Positions 31,538 through 42,300 are shown, numbered from the stretch's first letter. The stretch: 64,000 bases of DNA from Myxococcus xanthus (GCF_013116825.1 NZ_JABFNS010000029.1:1-64000), one strand, 5' to 3'. Notes: generated from the sequence alone by a model not told the origin. Translations and numbers: made by a program.

Positions 31538-33259
31538 TCAGCGCTGGAAGGCGCGGTAGACCTCCACGCCGGCCACCACCGTCAGCCGCACCTCGGCGCC
31601 GGGCAGCGCGGTGACGGGCCCGTCCACCGGGTCCACCGACAGGGCCACGAAGTCCGCGTCCATGCCGGGCTGGAGCCGGCCGCGCCGGGCTTCGGCGAAG
31701 GATGCGTGCGCCGCGCCCACGGTGAAGCCCTCCAGCGCCTCCTGCCCGCTCAGCCGCTGCTCCCCGTACCAGCCGCCTTCCGGCAGGCCCCGGACGTCCT
31801 GACGCGTGCGCGCCGCGTACAGGCCCGCCAGCACGTTGGGTCGCTCCACGGGGAAGTCGCTGCCCAACGCCAACACCGCGCCGGACGCCTTCAGCCGCTG
31901 CCACGCGTAGGCCCCGCGGATGCGCTCCGCTCCCACGCGGGCCTCCGCCCACGGCATGTCGCTGGTGGCGTGCGTGGGCTGCACGCTGGCGATGAAGCCG
32001 CTCTTGCCCAGCCGGTCGATATCCTCGGGGCGCATGATTTGCGCGTGCTCCACGCGGTGCCGGCCGGACTGGAGCGTGCCCGTGGCCTCGGCCGCGCGCG
32101 CGAGCACGTCCAGCACCACCGTGTTGGCCCGGTCTCCAATCGCATGCGTGCACACCTGGAAGCCCCGCGCCATGAAGGCGCGCACGCGCGCCTCGTACTC
32201 CTCGGGGGACAGCAGCAGCAGGCCGCGGTGGCCGGGTTCGTCGCTGTAGTCCTGGTGCAGCGCCGCGCCCCGGCTGCCCAGCGCGCCATCCAGGGTGAGC
32301 TTCACCGCGCGCAGCGTGAGCATGCGCCCCTCATAGGGGCCGTCCTTCAGGTACGTTTCCCGGTCGCCTGACTGTCCATCCGCCATGGCGTAGACGCGCA
32401 GCGGCAGCTTGCCTTGCTTGTCCCAGCGCTGGAGCAGGCGGAAGGTGCGCAGGTCCATGCCCGCGTCGTGGACACCGGTGAGGCCCACTTGCGCGCCGCG
32501 CTGGAGCGCCGCGGTCAACTGCGCCGCGTGCTGCGCGTCCGTGGCGGGCGGCAGCACGGACTCCACCAGCTCCATGGCGTTGTCCACCAGGATGCCGGTG
32601 GGCTCCCCGCCCTCACCCCGGAGGATGCGTCCGCCCGCCGGGTCCTTCGTGTCACGGGTGATGCCCGCGCGGCGGAGCGCCTCGCCGTTGACCCACAGCG
32701 CGTGGCCGTCCACGCGGCTCAGCGCCACCGGCCGCAAGGGGAAGCGCTTGTCCAGGTCGGCGCGCGACGGGAAGGTCTTCTCCGGCCAGTCGTTCTGGTC
32801 CCACCCGCGGCCCAGCAGCCACTCGCCCTGGAACGCGGAGGAGGGTGCCGAGGCGAGCCGCTCCAGGGCCTCCTCCTTGGTGTCCACCCCCTGCAGGTCC
32901 ACCGTCACCAGGCCGCGGCCCAGGCCCGCCAGGTGCCCGTGCGCGTCGGTGAGGCCCGGCACCACCGTGGCGCCGCCCAGGTCCACCACGCGCGCGTCCT
33001 TGCCGGCGGCCGCGAGCACCTCGTCCCTGGTGCCAGTGGCCAGCACCTTGCCGTCCTTCACCGCGAGCGCCTCCACCTGGGGCTTCGCCGGGTCCAGCGT
33101 CCGGATGCGCTCGGCCACGTACACCGTCGTGGTGGCGGTGGGCTCCGGCGCGGGGGCCGGGTGGTCATCCACGGGCGGCACGCGCCGGGTGCAGCCCGAA
33201 AGGCTTGTCAGAAGGAGTACCGCCCCGAGGAGTCCACCACCGAGTCGTCGTAGCGTCAT
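31538..33259 (-). CDS. YtcJ-like amidohydrolase, lipoprotein
   Basis: A 573-residue metal-dependent amidohydrolase (amidohydrolase_3/YtcJ family) that hydrolyses amide or related bonds of unidentified small substrates. The signal peptide ends SLSG|C23, so it is membrane-anchored outside the cytoplasm. Metal-site motifs are present: LTDAHGHLAGLG, KLTLDGALGSRGA, HAIGDRAN, HRVEHAQ and LALGSDFPVE. The start (MTLRRLGG) gives a normal signal peptide, with AGGTG upstream. It is a stand-alone gene between unrelated neighbours. Confidence 0.88.
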   Translation of the reverse strand: MTLRRLGGGLLGAVLLLTSLSGCTRRVPPVDDHPAPAPEPTATTTVYVAERIRTLDPAKPQVEALAVKDGKVLATGTRDEVLAAAGKDARVVDLGGATVVPGLTDAHGHLAGLGRGLVTVDLQGVDTKEEALERLASAPSSAFQGEWLLGRGWDQNDWPEKTFPSRADLDKRFPLRPVALSRVDGHALWVNGEALRRAGITRDTKDPAGGRILRGEGGEPTGILVDNAMELVESVLPPATDAQHAAQLTAALQRGAQVGLTGVHDAGMDLRTFRLLQRWDKQGKLPLRVYAMADGQSGDRETYLKDGPYEGRMLTLRAVKLTLDGALGSRGAALHQDYSDEPGHRGLLLLSPEEYEARVRAFMARGFQVCTHAIGDRANTVVLDVLARAAEATGTLQSGRHRVEHAQIMRPEDIDRLGKSGFIASVQPTHATSDMPWAEARVGAERIRGAYAWQRLKASGAVLALGSDFPVERPNVLAGLYAARTRQDVRGLPEGGWYGEQRLSGQEALEGFTVGAAHASFAEARRGRLQPGMDADFVALSVDPVDGPVTALPGAEVRLTVVAGVEVYRAFQR

Positions 33260-33382
33260 GTCTGGCACCTGTCTGGAAGCCCGCGCCAATTCCTGGCGCG
33301 TCCGGCGTGGCACTCTGGCGCACCTGGAAGGGGAGGCCAAGCATGGGCGGCCCCCTCCAGGCGCGTTGACGTCACTGCACGG

Positions 33383-34087
33383 TTACAGGCTGGTGGGGCA
33401 GGGCCGCGAGCGCGGCGAGCAGCCCGTGGACTCCACCTGGTAGGTCAGCTCGTACTTGCCACCGTGGCCTTCGAGAATCGCGGTGAAGGTGCCCGTCTGG
33501 CCACGCAGCGTGGTCCAGCCAATCTGCTCCTGCACATCGAAGATGTGCATGCTCTTGTCCCAGAGCGCCACCAGCTTGCCGCCCGCGCCCACCGTTTGCG
33601 TCGTGAACTGCAGCGGCGGCGGATAGGAGTTCAGGGGGCTCCACTCCACCCGCTTGTTCGGCGTCATGTAGTCGTCGTTCCAGATGACCTCGGACTGATT
33701 GTCGCCGGTGACCTCTGCCTCCAGCCAGGCCTCGTCGTTGCCGTCGATGTCCGACGTGGTGATGCACTTCAGGGACAGCAGGTTCGCCCGCCAGAACAGC
33801 GTGTAGTAGGGCCAGTCGGGGTCGGGCTCACCGCCACCACCGCCGCCCTCACAGGTGGGGTCGTTGCACTGCGCCGGCGGCGCCAGGTTGCTCTCCTGCA
33901 GCTGCTTCTCCATCGCGATGATGTCCACCGGCTTCGCGTCCGCCGCCTGCGCGTCCACGCGCTCCACCGCGTCCGCCTCCACGGGCGGCTGCGCCGGCTC
34001 CATGGGCTCCGTACCGCAGGCCGTGAGCGCGAGCACCGCGCCCATCGTCAACCCCAGCGTCTGTCGCTTCGTCTTGCTCATCCGCAT
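33383..34087 (-). CDS. Lipoprotein with polyglycine linker
   Basis: A 234-residue predicted lipoprotein: signal peptide with LTA|C24, an acidic Ala/Val-rich helix, then CNDPTCEGGGGGGEPDPD and a C-terminal beta-sandwich-like domain of ~150 residues with several Trp (WPYYTLFWRANLL, WLEAEVTGDN, LVALWDKSMHIFDV). Four Cys are in the mature part. AAGGA precedes the ATG; MSKTK two codons on is an alternative start. No family recognised. Confidence 0.7.
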   Translation of the reverse strand: MRMSKTKRQTLGLTMGAVLALTACGTEPMEPAQPPVEADAVERVDAQAADAKPVDIIAMEKQLQESNLAPPAQCNDPTCEGGGGGGEPDPDWPYYTLFWRANLLSLKCITTSDIDGNDEAWLEAEVTGDNQSEVIWNDDYMTPNKRVEWSPLNSYPPPLQFTTQTVGAGGKLVALWDKSMHIFDVQEQIGWTTLRGQTGTFTAILEGHGGKYELTYQVESTGCSPRSRPCPTSL

Positions 34088-34181
34088 CTGCGCTTCCTTC
34101 AGGTGTCAGGCCCCAGCAGCCTGGATACGCAGCGGTTCACGAAGCCTGGCAATTCACGGATGTGGAAAAAGTCAGAGCCCC

Positions 34182-34955
34182 TCACGGATGGTTGGGATGG
34201 AGCCGGTGGCGCATCAACGTGCGCTGGTTCGTGTAGCGCGTGTTCTGGAACAGCTTGATGAGCGCCATGCCCGCCACGAAGCCGCCGATGTGCGCCCAGA
34301 AGGCGACGCCGCCGGACGCCTCCGCGCTGACCGTGTTGAGCTGGGGCAGGCCGCTGACGAGCTGCACGCCGAACCACCACAGCAGCACCGCCCACGCGGG
34401 CACGGGGAGGACGCGGATGAAGATGACGATGATGAACAGCATGTTCACCCGCACCCGTGGATAGAGCAGCAGGTACGCGCCCATGACGCCGGAGATGGCG
34501 CCGGACGCGCCCACCGTGGGCACCGGCGAGCCCGGGTCCACCAGCAGGTGCGCCGCCGCCGCGGCCAGTCCGCACAGCAGGTAGAACACCACGAAGCGCA
34601 GGCGGCCCATGCTGTCCTCGACGTTGTTGCCGAAGACCCAGAAGAAGAGGCAGTTGCCCAGCAGGTGTCCCCAGCCGCCGTGCAGGAACATGGAGGTGAT
34701 GGGGGTGAGGAGGTTGATGGGCTCGTTGTCCACCACGCACGCCAGCCCATCTCCCAGGGGAACGGGGAGTCCCAGCGCCGCCTTGCCCGTCAGCTCGCCC
34801 GGCACCATGCCCAGGTTGCAGACGCTGGCGGCCAGCCGGTAGGCGTCCAGGCCCGCGCCCTGGATGAAGACCCAGACGAAGCCGATGGTGCCGAGCAGCA
34901 GGTACGTCACGACGGGAGTGCGGAGGGTGGGGTTGTCGTCGCTGATGGGAATCAT
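34182..34955 (-). CDS. Rhomboid-family intramembrane serine protease
   Basis: A 257-residue six-helix rhomboid that cuts membrane proteins within or near their transmembrane helix. The catalytic serine motif GASGAISG and the catalytic His in FWAHIGGFVAGMAL are present; MFLHGGWGHLLGN gives the conserved HxxxN region of TM2. A long loop with two Cys (SVCNLG, LACVV) precedes TM2. Substrate unknown. It is followed on the same strand by the polyglycine lipoprotein ~95 bp away. Confidence 0.92.
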   Translation of the reverse strand: MIPISDDNPTLRTPVVTYLLLGTIGFVWVFIQGAGLDAYRLAASVCNLGMVPGELTGKAALGLPVPLGDGLACVVDNEPINLLTPITSMFLHGGWGHLLGNCLFFWVFGNNVEDSMGRLRFVVFYLLCGLAAAAAHLLVDPGSPVPTVGASGAISGVMGAYLLLYPRVRVNMLFIIVIFIRVLPVPAWAVLLWWFGVQLVSGLPQLNTVSAEASGGVAFWAHIGGFVAGMALIKLFQNTRYTNQRTLMRHRLHPNHP

Positions 34956-35156
34956 GTGGGGGCCCCATCATGCGCGTTCCCATGGCCGGGCGCGGCGGCG
35001 GAGGGGGCCTGGATGTGCGGCGCTGGACGCATGGGCACCCATACGGACGGAGCGGGTGGGATGCTTGCCCAGGGAAACCATCCCCGGGGAGACTTGGCTG
35101 CGGGAAGAAGGTTGAGGGATGTTGAGCCGCCTCACACTCCCGTGGAGTTCTGAGAA

Positions 35157-35681
35157 ATGAACCTGTCGATGCTGTCGCGCGGCGCCGCCGCGCTCCTCGT
35201 GGTCGCCGCGCTGTCCCTCACCACCACTGGTTGCGCCGGCCGCCGCCGCGAAGCCTTCTTGCTGGAGAAGGCGCGCAACCACGTCTACCGCAAGCCCGTG
35301 GCGGAGGTGTATCCGCAGGCGCTCGCCCTGCTGAAGGAGAAGGGCTACTCCTTCAAGGCGGGCCAGAGCGGCTTCGAGGCCACCACCGAGTGGTTGATGC
35401 AGGGCGCCCCGTCGTCGCTGGGCACCACCCAGGTGCGCTACCTGGTGCGCGGCATCGAGAAGGGCCCGGGCCAGTGCTCGGTGGAGCTCACCCGGCAGCT
35501 CGTCACGCAGTCCGCGGGCGCCGCCAACACCTCCGGCCGCGCGAGTGACATCACCGAGCCCGCCGTGCGCGCCGACGGCGGCAACATCACCCGGGACGAG
35601 GCGCTGGAGTGGGAGCTGGTCCAGCGCGTGGACGCCGAGTCCGCGTCGGCCCTGCGCGCCGAGTCCGAGAAGATTCAGTAG
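35157..35681 (+). CDS. Lipoprotein of unknown function
   Basis: A 174-residue predicted lipoprotein: signal peptide with lipobox TTG|C26, then a basic segment and an alpha/beta domain (VYPQALALLKEKGYSFKAGQ, FEATTEWLMQG, VRYLVRGIEKGPGQCSVELTR) reminiscent of BamC-type helix-grip repeats, though I cannot prove the relationship. The tail is helical and acidic. GGAG lies upstream of the ATG. It is convergent with rnz, 2 bp apart. Confidence 0.72.
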   Translation: MNLSMLSRGAAALLVVAALSLTTTGCAGRRREAFLLEKARNHVYRKPVAEVYPQALALLKEKGYSFKAGQSGFEATTEWLMQGAPSSLGTTQVRYLVRGIEKGPGQCSVELTRQLVTQSAGAANTSGRASDITEPAVRADGGNITRDEALEWELVQRVDAESASALRAESEKIQ

Positions 35682-35683
35682 CC

Positions 35684-36607
35684 TCAGTCCCTGAGGGGCA
35701 ATTCGACGGTGAACCCGTCGAAGGCCACCTCCACCGGCCCCTGGTACTCCTCACGCGCCTGCGTGAGCAGCTTCGAGGGGTCGGTGTCGTGCCGGCTGGA
35801 GAGGTGGGTGAGCACCAGCCGCCGTGCTCCCGCCTCTCGCGCCACACGCGCCGCTTCCCGCGCGGTGGAGTGCCGGGTCTCCACGGCCCGCTCCTGTTCG
35901 TCGTCGGAGAAGGTGGACTCGTGGACCAGCAGGTCCGCGTCCTTCGCGGCCTTCACCAGCGCCGGGCACGGGCGCGTGTCCCCGGAGATGACCAGCCGGC
36001 GCCCCGGGCGGGGCGCGCCGAGCACGTCCTCCGGCTTCACCGTCCGCCCGTCCTCCAGCGTCACCGGCTCGCCCCGCTGGAGCTTTCCGAAGCTGGGGCC
36101 CTCCGGCACGCCCAGTGAGCGCGCCACGTCCAGGTTGAAGCGCCCGGGCCGGTCGTCCTCCACCAGCGCGTAGCCCAGGGCGTTGATGCGGTGGTCCACG
36201 CCCACCGCGTGGACCGCGTAGCCCTTGCGCGGCACCACGTCACCGTCCTTCAGTTCGTGAATCTCCACTGGGAAGGACATGGACTCCACGCCCAGGTGGA
36301 CGGCCTGGTGGAGCAGGCGCTTCGCGGAGGGCGGGCCGTACAGGTGGATGGGCTCGGAGCGCCCCGTCATGCCCAGCGTGCGCAGGAAGCCGATGATGCC
36401 CAGGTAGTGGTCCGCGTGGAAATGCGTGAAGAACACCGCGTCCACGGTGAAGCCGGTGCCGTAGCGCACCATCTGCCGCTGGCTGCCCTCGCCACAGTCG
36501 AAGAGCAGCAGGTCCGAGTGCGCCTTCACCGCGAGTCCGGACAGGTTCCGGTGCAGCGTGGGCTGCGCGGCGGATGTACCGAGGAACGTGAGCCTGAGGA
36601 GGGACAT
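35684..36607 (-). CDS. rnz: Ribonuclease Z
   Basis: A 307-residue metallo-beta-lactamase-fold endonuclease that trims the 3' trailer of tRNA precursors lacking encoded CCA. The zinc site THFHADHYLGI (HxHxDH), the short-form RNase Z N-terminus LTFLGTSAAQPT, the PxKxR-like motif region (GKLQRGE) and the later GDTRPC and THLSSRH ligand motifs are all in place, and the length is typical. The start gives the canonical family beginning. Stand-alone gene. Confidence 0.95.
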   Translation of the reverse strand: MSLLRLTFLGTSAAQPTLHRNLSGLAVKAHSDLLLFDCGEGSQRQMVRYGTGFTVDAVFFTHFHADHYLGIIGFLRTLGMTGRSEPIHLYGPPSAKRLLHQAVHLGVESMSFPVEIHELKDGDVVPRKGYAVHAVGVDHRINALGYALVEDDRPGRFNLDVARSLGVPEGPSFGKLQRGEPVTLEDGRTVKPEDVLGAPRPGRRLVISGDTRPCPALVKAAKDADLLVHESTFSDDEQERAVETRHSTAREAARVAREAGARRLVLTHLSSRHDTDPSKLLTQAREEYQGPVEVAFDGFTVELPLRD

Positions 36608-36726
36608 GCCGGCACTTCCCACGCGTTGAGGACCTCCCGCGCCAGGCAACCGCCGACGCGAGGGGGCCATTTACCAGGGTTGGAGGCGCCCATGCTATGT
36701 GGCCGCCCCCGACCTCGGACTTCACC

Positions 36727-37404
36727 ATGCCTGAATCCCTGACCTTCGCGCCGACTTCGGACCCTCGCCGCGTGCGCGCGCCGGATGGCCGCGTGCTCAC
36801 CGTGCCGGACGGCTGGGCCCTGCTCCCCCCCGGTGACGCCGGGCTCACCCGCCGCGTGAAGGCGGCGGGGCCCTCCTGGACCGTGGCGGAGAAGGTGGGC
36901 CGCAAGCTCTTCTCCCGGGGCGTGTGGGCGCCGGAAGCGCACATCCTCCACGCCCGCGCCGCCCTCGAGGCCGAGCGCGCCACCCCCGCCTACGAGAAGA
37001 AGCTGGCCGCCGGACGCGAGCGCCGCGCCCGCGAGCAGGAGGCCTATGAGGTCGACTTCGCCAACGCCGTGCTGCGCTTCCTCGCCTTCTCCCCGGCGTG
37101 GCTGCCGCACGCCAAGCGCATGGCGGTGCTCGTCGCCGCCCATGCCACCCCCGTGGGCAGCGGCACCGTGGCCCGCACGGAGCGCATCCCCCTGGAGCGC
37201 CGCGCCGAGGCCGCCGTCATCGCCTGGATGCGACATCAGACCACGCGCTACGACGACATGCGCATCGCCCGGGTGAAGGGCGCCCGGCGGGAGGTGCGCC
37301 GGGAGCTGGCGGACATCTCCCGCGCCGTGCTGGACCTCCACCGCCGCGATGCCCCCCACGCGCCCGCCGCGTGCCCGCTGTGCACCGCGCTGACGCGGAC
37401 CTGA
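36727..37404 (+). CDS. DUF2293-domain protein
   Basis: A 225-residue cytoplasmic protein. The C-terminal half matches DUF2293 (GSGTVARTERIPLERRAEAA ... AWMRHQTTRYDDM), a domain of unknown biochemical role that resembles small nucleic-acid-associated modules; the N-terminal half is basic and helical (AYEKKLAAGRERRAREQEAY). A C-terminal CPLC pair could bind metal or form a disulfide. The ATG is the first in the conserved reading frame. Confidence 0.75.
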   Translation: MPESLTFAPTSDPRRVRAPDGRVLTVPDGWALLPPGDAGLTRRVKAAGPSWTVAEKVGRKLFSRGVWAPEAHILHARAALEAERATPAYEKKLAAGRERRAREQEAYEVDFANAVLRFLAFSPAWLPHAKRMAVLVAAHATPVGSGTVARTERIPLERRAEAAVIAWMRHQTTRYDDMRIARVKGARREVRRELADISRAVLDLHRRDAPHAPAACPLCTALTRT

Positions 37405-37468
37405 GCGGCGGAACGCACCCACAGTCGCAGTCCTTGGGTGACTGACCCGGCGTTCAGAAACCTTGCGC

Positions 37469-37488
37469 GGTTAATGACCGGCGGGTTA
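37469..37488. promoter_or_regulatory. Candidate TetR operator upstream of the efflux operon
   Basis: GGTTA and TGACC half-sites occur as GGTTAATGACC and again in TGACCGGCGGGTTA, giving overlapping imperfect palindromes 15-34 bp before the TetR start codon. A further TGACC lies at 37443. The position fits autoregulation by the adjacent TetR protein, but symmetry is imperfect. Confidence 0.3.
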
Positions 37489-37502
37489 GGAATCCGGCCA
37501 GC

Positions 37503-38234
37503 ATGGCCCGTCCCGCCGACCCTCACGCTCGCAGTGCGCTGGTGTCCGCGGCCCGGCGGGAGTTCGCCCGCCGGGGGCTGAAGGGCGCGCGCATCGAGGA
37601 CATCACCGCCGCGTGCGGGCTGTCCAAGGGCGCCTTCTACCTGCACTTTCCGTCCAAGGAGGCGCTGTTCGGGGAGGTGGTGGGCGCGTTCGAGTCCGGG
37701 CTGATGGAGATGAACGGGCGGCGCATGGCGCGCATGGAGGGCTTCTTCCAGACGCACGGCATCCCGGGCGCGCAGGACCGCATCGAGCGCAGCGAGCGCT
37801 ACCTGCGGTTCCTCCAACTGGAGAAAGAGCACGACCTGGAGGCCCTGGATTGGGTGTGGGAGTTCCGGGACGTGTCCCTGGTCCTCACCAGCGGCAGCCA
37901 GGGGACGGAGTTCGAATCCCTGCTGTGGCGCGTGACGGATGCCCAGGTGGAGCGCATCTCCCACGACTTCCGGCGGCTGCAGGAGGCTGGCGCCATGGAC
38001 CCGGAGTTGGACGCGCGAATCTTCGCCTCCATCATCGTCGGGTCCTTCCTGCTGCTCTCCACGCAGATGGCGCGGCTGGATGAGAAGCCGGACCTGAACG
38101 CGTGGGCGAACACGCTCCAGCGGCTGTGCCAGGAGGGCACCCGTCCGGCGTCGCCCGCCCCGTCCAAGCGTGTTGCGCGCCGGCCCCGGGCCGCCGCCGA
38201 GAAACCCCGAAAGACCCCGAGGAAACGCTCGTGA
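37503..38234 (+). CDS. TetR/AcrR-family regulator of the RND efflux operon
   Basis: A 243-residue repressor-type regulator. The N-terminal TetR helix-turn-helix (~10-60) is clear: AAREFARRG, IEDITAACGLSKGAFYLHF, PSKEALF. The middle is a helical ligand-binding domain. The C-terminal ~35 residues are Lys/Arg/Pro-rich, an unusual extension. The stop codon overlaps the GTG start of the membrane-fusion gene (GTGA), so it is the first gene of a regulator-adaptor-pump operon and likely controls it. Confidence 0.9.
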   Translation: MARPADPHARSALVSAARREFARRGLKGARIEDITAACGLSKGAFYLHFPSKEALFGEVVGAFESGLMEMNGRRMARMEGFFQTHGIPGAQDRIERSERYLRFLQLEKEHDLEALDWVWEFRDVSLVLTSGSQGTEFESLLWRVTDAQVERISHDFRRLQEAGAMDPELDARIFASIIVGSFLLLSTQMARLDEKPDLNAWANTLQRLCQEGTRPASPAPSKRVARRPRAAAEKPRKTPRKRS

Positions 38235-39340
38235 AACCCAACCTGAAGCCGTCCGCTGTCCGCGTGTTCGCCGCGGCGGGCATGGCCATCGCCGTGCTGT
38301 CGCTGACCGCATGCCAGAAGGCGGATGCCTCGTCGTCGCCGCCCGCCAAGGGTTCGGCGCAGGAGGTGGTGCCCACGGTGAAGGTCGTCTCCGCGCGGAC
38401 GGTGCGGGCCGCGCCGAGCGAGTCGGTGACGGGGACGCTGTTTCCCGCGCAGGGATTGATGGTGGGCTTCGAGGTGGGAGGCCGCCTGTCGGTCGTCCGG
38501 GTGAAGAAGGGGCAGGGGGTGAAGAAGGGCGAGGTGCTGGCGCAGTTGGACCCGGAGATCGCCGACGCGCAGGTGGCCCAGGCCGAGGCCGCGGTGGCCG
38601 CCGCGGAGGCCGCCTCCACCATGGCCGCCGACGTGGCCGCCCGCAACGAGAAGCTCCAGCAGCAGGGCGGGGTGAGCGAGGTGGCCCACCGCACCGCCAG
38701 CGCTAATGCGGCGCAGGCGCAGGCGCAGTGGATGGCCGCCAAGGCGCAGCTGGCCCAGGCGCGCGCGTCCCGTCGCCGGCACGAGCTGCGGGCGCCCTTC
38801 GACGGCACCATCATCGACGCACCGGAGCAGACGGGCGCGACGGTGGCGCCGGGCACGCCGCTGTTCAACCTGGAGCGCCTGGACACGCTGCTCTTGAAGA
38901 CGACGGTGTCGGAGGCCCTGCGCTCGCAGCTGGAGCCCGGCGCCAAGGTGCGCGTGGAGTCGGTGGGAGCGCGCGTGTCCTCGGACGAGGCGGTGGTGCG
39001 CACCATCCTCCCCTCCGCGGACCCCGCCACGCGCCGCATCCCGGTGGAGCTGGCCGTCCCCAACGCGGATGGCCGCTTCGTGGCGCACACGCTGGCGCGG
39101 GCGGTCCTCTCACTGGGGCAGGCGCAGGACGCCCAGGTGCTGCCGGGCACCGCGTTGTCGGCCCTCAACGGGGACCATGTCTGGGTGGTGGTGTCCGGTC
39201 AGGTGCGCCGCGTGGACGTGCGGGTGTTGGAGCGGCGCGAGCAGGGCGAGGTGGTGGTGCTGGCGTCCTCGCCGCTCGACGCCGTCGTTGACCACCCCAC
39301 TCCGGGCCTGTCGCAGGGCGCCCGCGTCTCCGTGAAGTAG
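38231..39340 (+). CDS. RND efflux periplasmic adaptor, lipoprotein
   Basis: A 369-residue membrane-fusion protein linking an inner-membrane RND pump to an outer-membrane channel. Signal peptide with lipobox LTA|C28; barrel-sandwich/lipoyl half-motifs GFEVGGRLSVVRVKKGQ and LRAPFDGTIIDAPEQTG flank an alpha-helical hairpin (~110-170, Ala/Gln-rich); the beta-barrel follows. The GTG start overlaps the TetR stop by 4 bp and has GAGGAAA upstream. The RND pump gene begins 12 nt after it. Confidence 0.93.
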   Translation: MKPNLKPSAVRVFAAAGMAIAVLSLTACQKADASSSPPAKGSAQEVVPTVKVVSARTVRAAPSESVTGTLFPAQGLMVGFEVGGRLSVVRVKKGQGVKKGEVLAQLDPEIADAQVAQAEAAVAAAEAASTMAADVAARNEKLQQQGGVSEVAHRTASANAAQAQAQWMAAKAQLAQARASRRRHELRAPFDGTIIDAPEQTGATVAPGTPLFNLERLDTLLLKTTVSEALRSQLEPGAKVRVESVGARVSSDEAVVRTILPSADPATRRIPVELAVPNADGRFVAHTLARAVLSLGQAQDAQVLPGTALSALNGDHVWVVVSGQVRRVDVRVLERREQGEVVVLASSPLDAVVDHPTPGLSQGARVSVK

Positions 39341-39352
39341 GGAGCCCTCCCC

Positions 39353-42300
39353 ATGCTGCTCAGCGACGTCTCCATCCGCAGGCCCGTCTTCACCGCGATG
39401 TTGTCACTGTGCCTCGTCGTGCTCGGCCTCATGGGCCTGGGCCGCCTGGGCACCGACCTCTATCCGGACGTGTCCTTCCCGGTGGTGGTCATCAACACCG
39501 TCTACAAGGGCGCGGGGCCGGGCGAAATCGAAACGCAGGTCGTCAAGCCCATCGAAGACGCCGTCGCCGGCATCAGCGGCGTGGACAAGATTCACTCCTA
39601 CAGCCGGGAGAACGTGGGCATCGTGGTGGTGCAGTTCAAGATGACCGCCCCGCTGGACCGCGCGGTGCAAGACGTGCGCGACAAGGTCGCCGGCATCGTC
39701 AGCCGCCTGCCCCAGGACGCGGACGCGCCCGTCATCGGCCGCGTGGACCTGGGGGCCACGCCCATCCTCACCTACGCCGTCTCGGCGGAGCTGCCCTCGC
39801 AGGAGCTGCGCCGGCTCATCGACGACCGCGTGAAGCCCGCGCTCGCGCAGCTGGAAGGCGCCGCCGAGGTGCGCGTCACGGGAGGAGACACGCGCGAGGT
39901 GCAAATCGACATCGATTTGGACAAGGCGCGCGCGGCGGGCGTGTCCCCGCTGGGCATCGCCCAGCGCGTGGCGGCGGAGAACCTGGACCTGCCCGCGGGC
40001 CGGCTCCAACTGGGCGCCTCCGAGATGACGGTGCGCTCGCTGGGGCAGTTCCAGAACGTGGATGAAATCCGCGACCTGCCGGTGGCGCGCAGCGCGACGG
40101 GCGCGCAGGTGCGGCTGGGCGAAATCGCCAGCGTGACGGACGGCGTGGCGGAGCGGCGCACCCTGGCGCGCCTCAACGGGCAGGACGCCGTCATCCTGGA
40201 AATCGTCAAGCAGCCGGGCTCCAACACCGTCGCGGTGAGCGAGGCGGTGCGGCAGGTGATGGCGCAGATGGGCTCGGTGGTGGGGCATGGCTTCCAGGCC
40301 ACGCTGCTCATCAACCAGTCGGACATCATCCAGGAGAACGCGCACGAGGTCTGGGTGGCGCTCATCTTCGGTGGCGCGATGGCGGTGCTCATCATCCTCA
40401 TCTTCCTGCTGGACGTGCGCGGCACCTTCATCTCGGCGCTGGCGCTGCCCACCTCCGTGCTGGGCACCTTCTTCGTGATGTACGTGCTGGACTACACGCT
40501 CAACCAGATGACGCTGCTGGGCCTGTCGCTGGCCATCGGTCTGCTCATCGACGACGCGGTGGTGGTGCGCGAGGCGATTACCCACCGGCTGGAGAAGGGT
40601 GAAGACCCGGTGAGCGCCGCGTCCAACGGCACCCAGGACGTGGGCCTGGCGGTGCTCGCCACCACGCTGTCGCTGGTGGCGGTGTTCGTGCCGGTGGCCT
40701 TCATGCCCGGCATCGTCGGCCAGTTCTTCCGGCAGTTCGGCATCACCATCTCCGTGGCGGTGCTGATTTCCCTGTTCATCTCCTTCACGCTGGACCCGAT
40801 GATGTCGGCGCGGCTGGCGAAGCGGCGCGTGCCGGGGGAGGTCCGCCAGGAGAACGCGGTGGCCGCGGCGCTGCGCCGCTTCCTGGACGGCACCGAGCGC
40901 GTCTACGAGTCCATCCTCCGCTGGGTGCTGGCGCACAAGTGGACGACGATGGGCCTCACGCTGGTGCTGCTGGTGGTGTCCTTCGGAGGCGCCAGCCGCC
41001 TGGGCATGGAGTTCATGCCCGCGGAGGACCGCTCGCAGTTCTTCGTGGACCTGACGCTGCCGGACTCGGCCAGCATCCGGGAGACGGAGGCCCGCACCGC
41101 CGACGCGGAGGCGCTGCTGCGCCAGCTCCCGGAGGTGACGGACGTCTACTCCATCGTCGGCAAGGACGGCGATGTGAACAAGTCCCGCATGCGCGTGCTG
41201 ACGGTGGGCAAGGACGCGCGCACCAAGGGCATCCAGGTGCTGAAGGAGGACGCGCGCGCGCTGCTGGAGCCGGGGCTGGTGGGCACGCGGGTGAACCTGA
41301 GCGACCCGCCCATCCTGGAGGGCATGGGCGACTACTACCCCATCATGGTGCGCATCACCGGGCCGGACCTGGACCGCGTCAACGAGGAGGCCGAGCGCGT
41401 CGCGGGCATCCTCCGCGAGCTGCCGGGCACCGCGGACGTGCGCGTGGAGTCCAACCCGCCCAAGCCGGAGATGCAGGTGCTCATCGACCGGGCGCGCGCC
41501 AGCGACGTGGACCTGCACGCGGGCGCGCTGGCCACGCAGCTGCGGCTGGCCATTGGCGGTGACGTGGTGGCGAAGCTCCGCGAGGGCATCACCGAGACGG
41601 ACATCCGCGTGCGCCTGTCGGAGAAGGACCGCGCCACGCCGGAGCGCGTGCGCCAACTGGAGGTGTACACGCCCAGCGGCCTGCGCCCGCTGACGGACGT
41701 GGCCCGGGTGGAGATGAAGAATGGCCCCAGCCTCATCGAGCATGAGAACCGCGAGCGGCAAATCGCGGTGTACTCGCAGCTGGGGCCGGGCGCGGCGCTG
41801 GGCGACATCGCCCGGGAGCTGAAGGCGCGCGTGGCGGCCCATCCGCTGCCGCCGGGCTACGCGCTCATCTACGACGGGCAGATGAAGAACCTGGACGAGC
41901 AGAACGACGCCTTCGGCGCGGCGTTCGGCCTGGCCTTCGTGTTCATCTACATGGTGCTCGCCAGCCAGTTCGAGTCCTACAAGCACCCGCTGACCATCAT
42001 GGTGTCGCTGCCGCTGGCCCTGGTGGGCGCGCTGCTGGGGCTGGTGGTGACAGGCTTCCACCTGTCCATGGGCGCCATGATTGGCATCATCCTGCTGATG
42101 GGCCTGGTGACGAAGAACGCGATTCTGCTCATCGACGGCGCGCTTCAGAACCTGCGGGAAGGCGACACGGTGGACGAGGCGCTGCTCAAGGCGGGCCCGC
42201 GCCGGCTGCGGCCCATCCTGATGACGAGCGCGGCCATGGCCATCGCCATGGTGCCCACGGCGGTGGGCACGGGCACGGGTTCGGAGTTCCGCGCACCCAT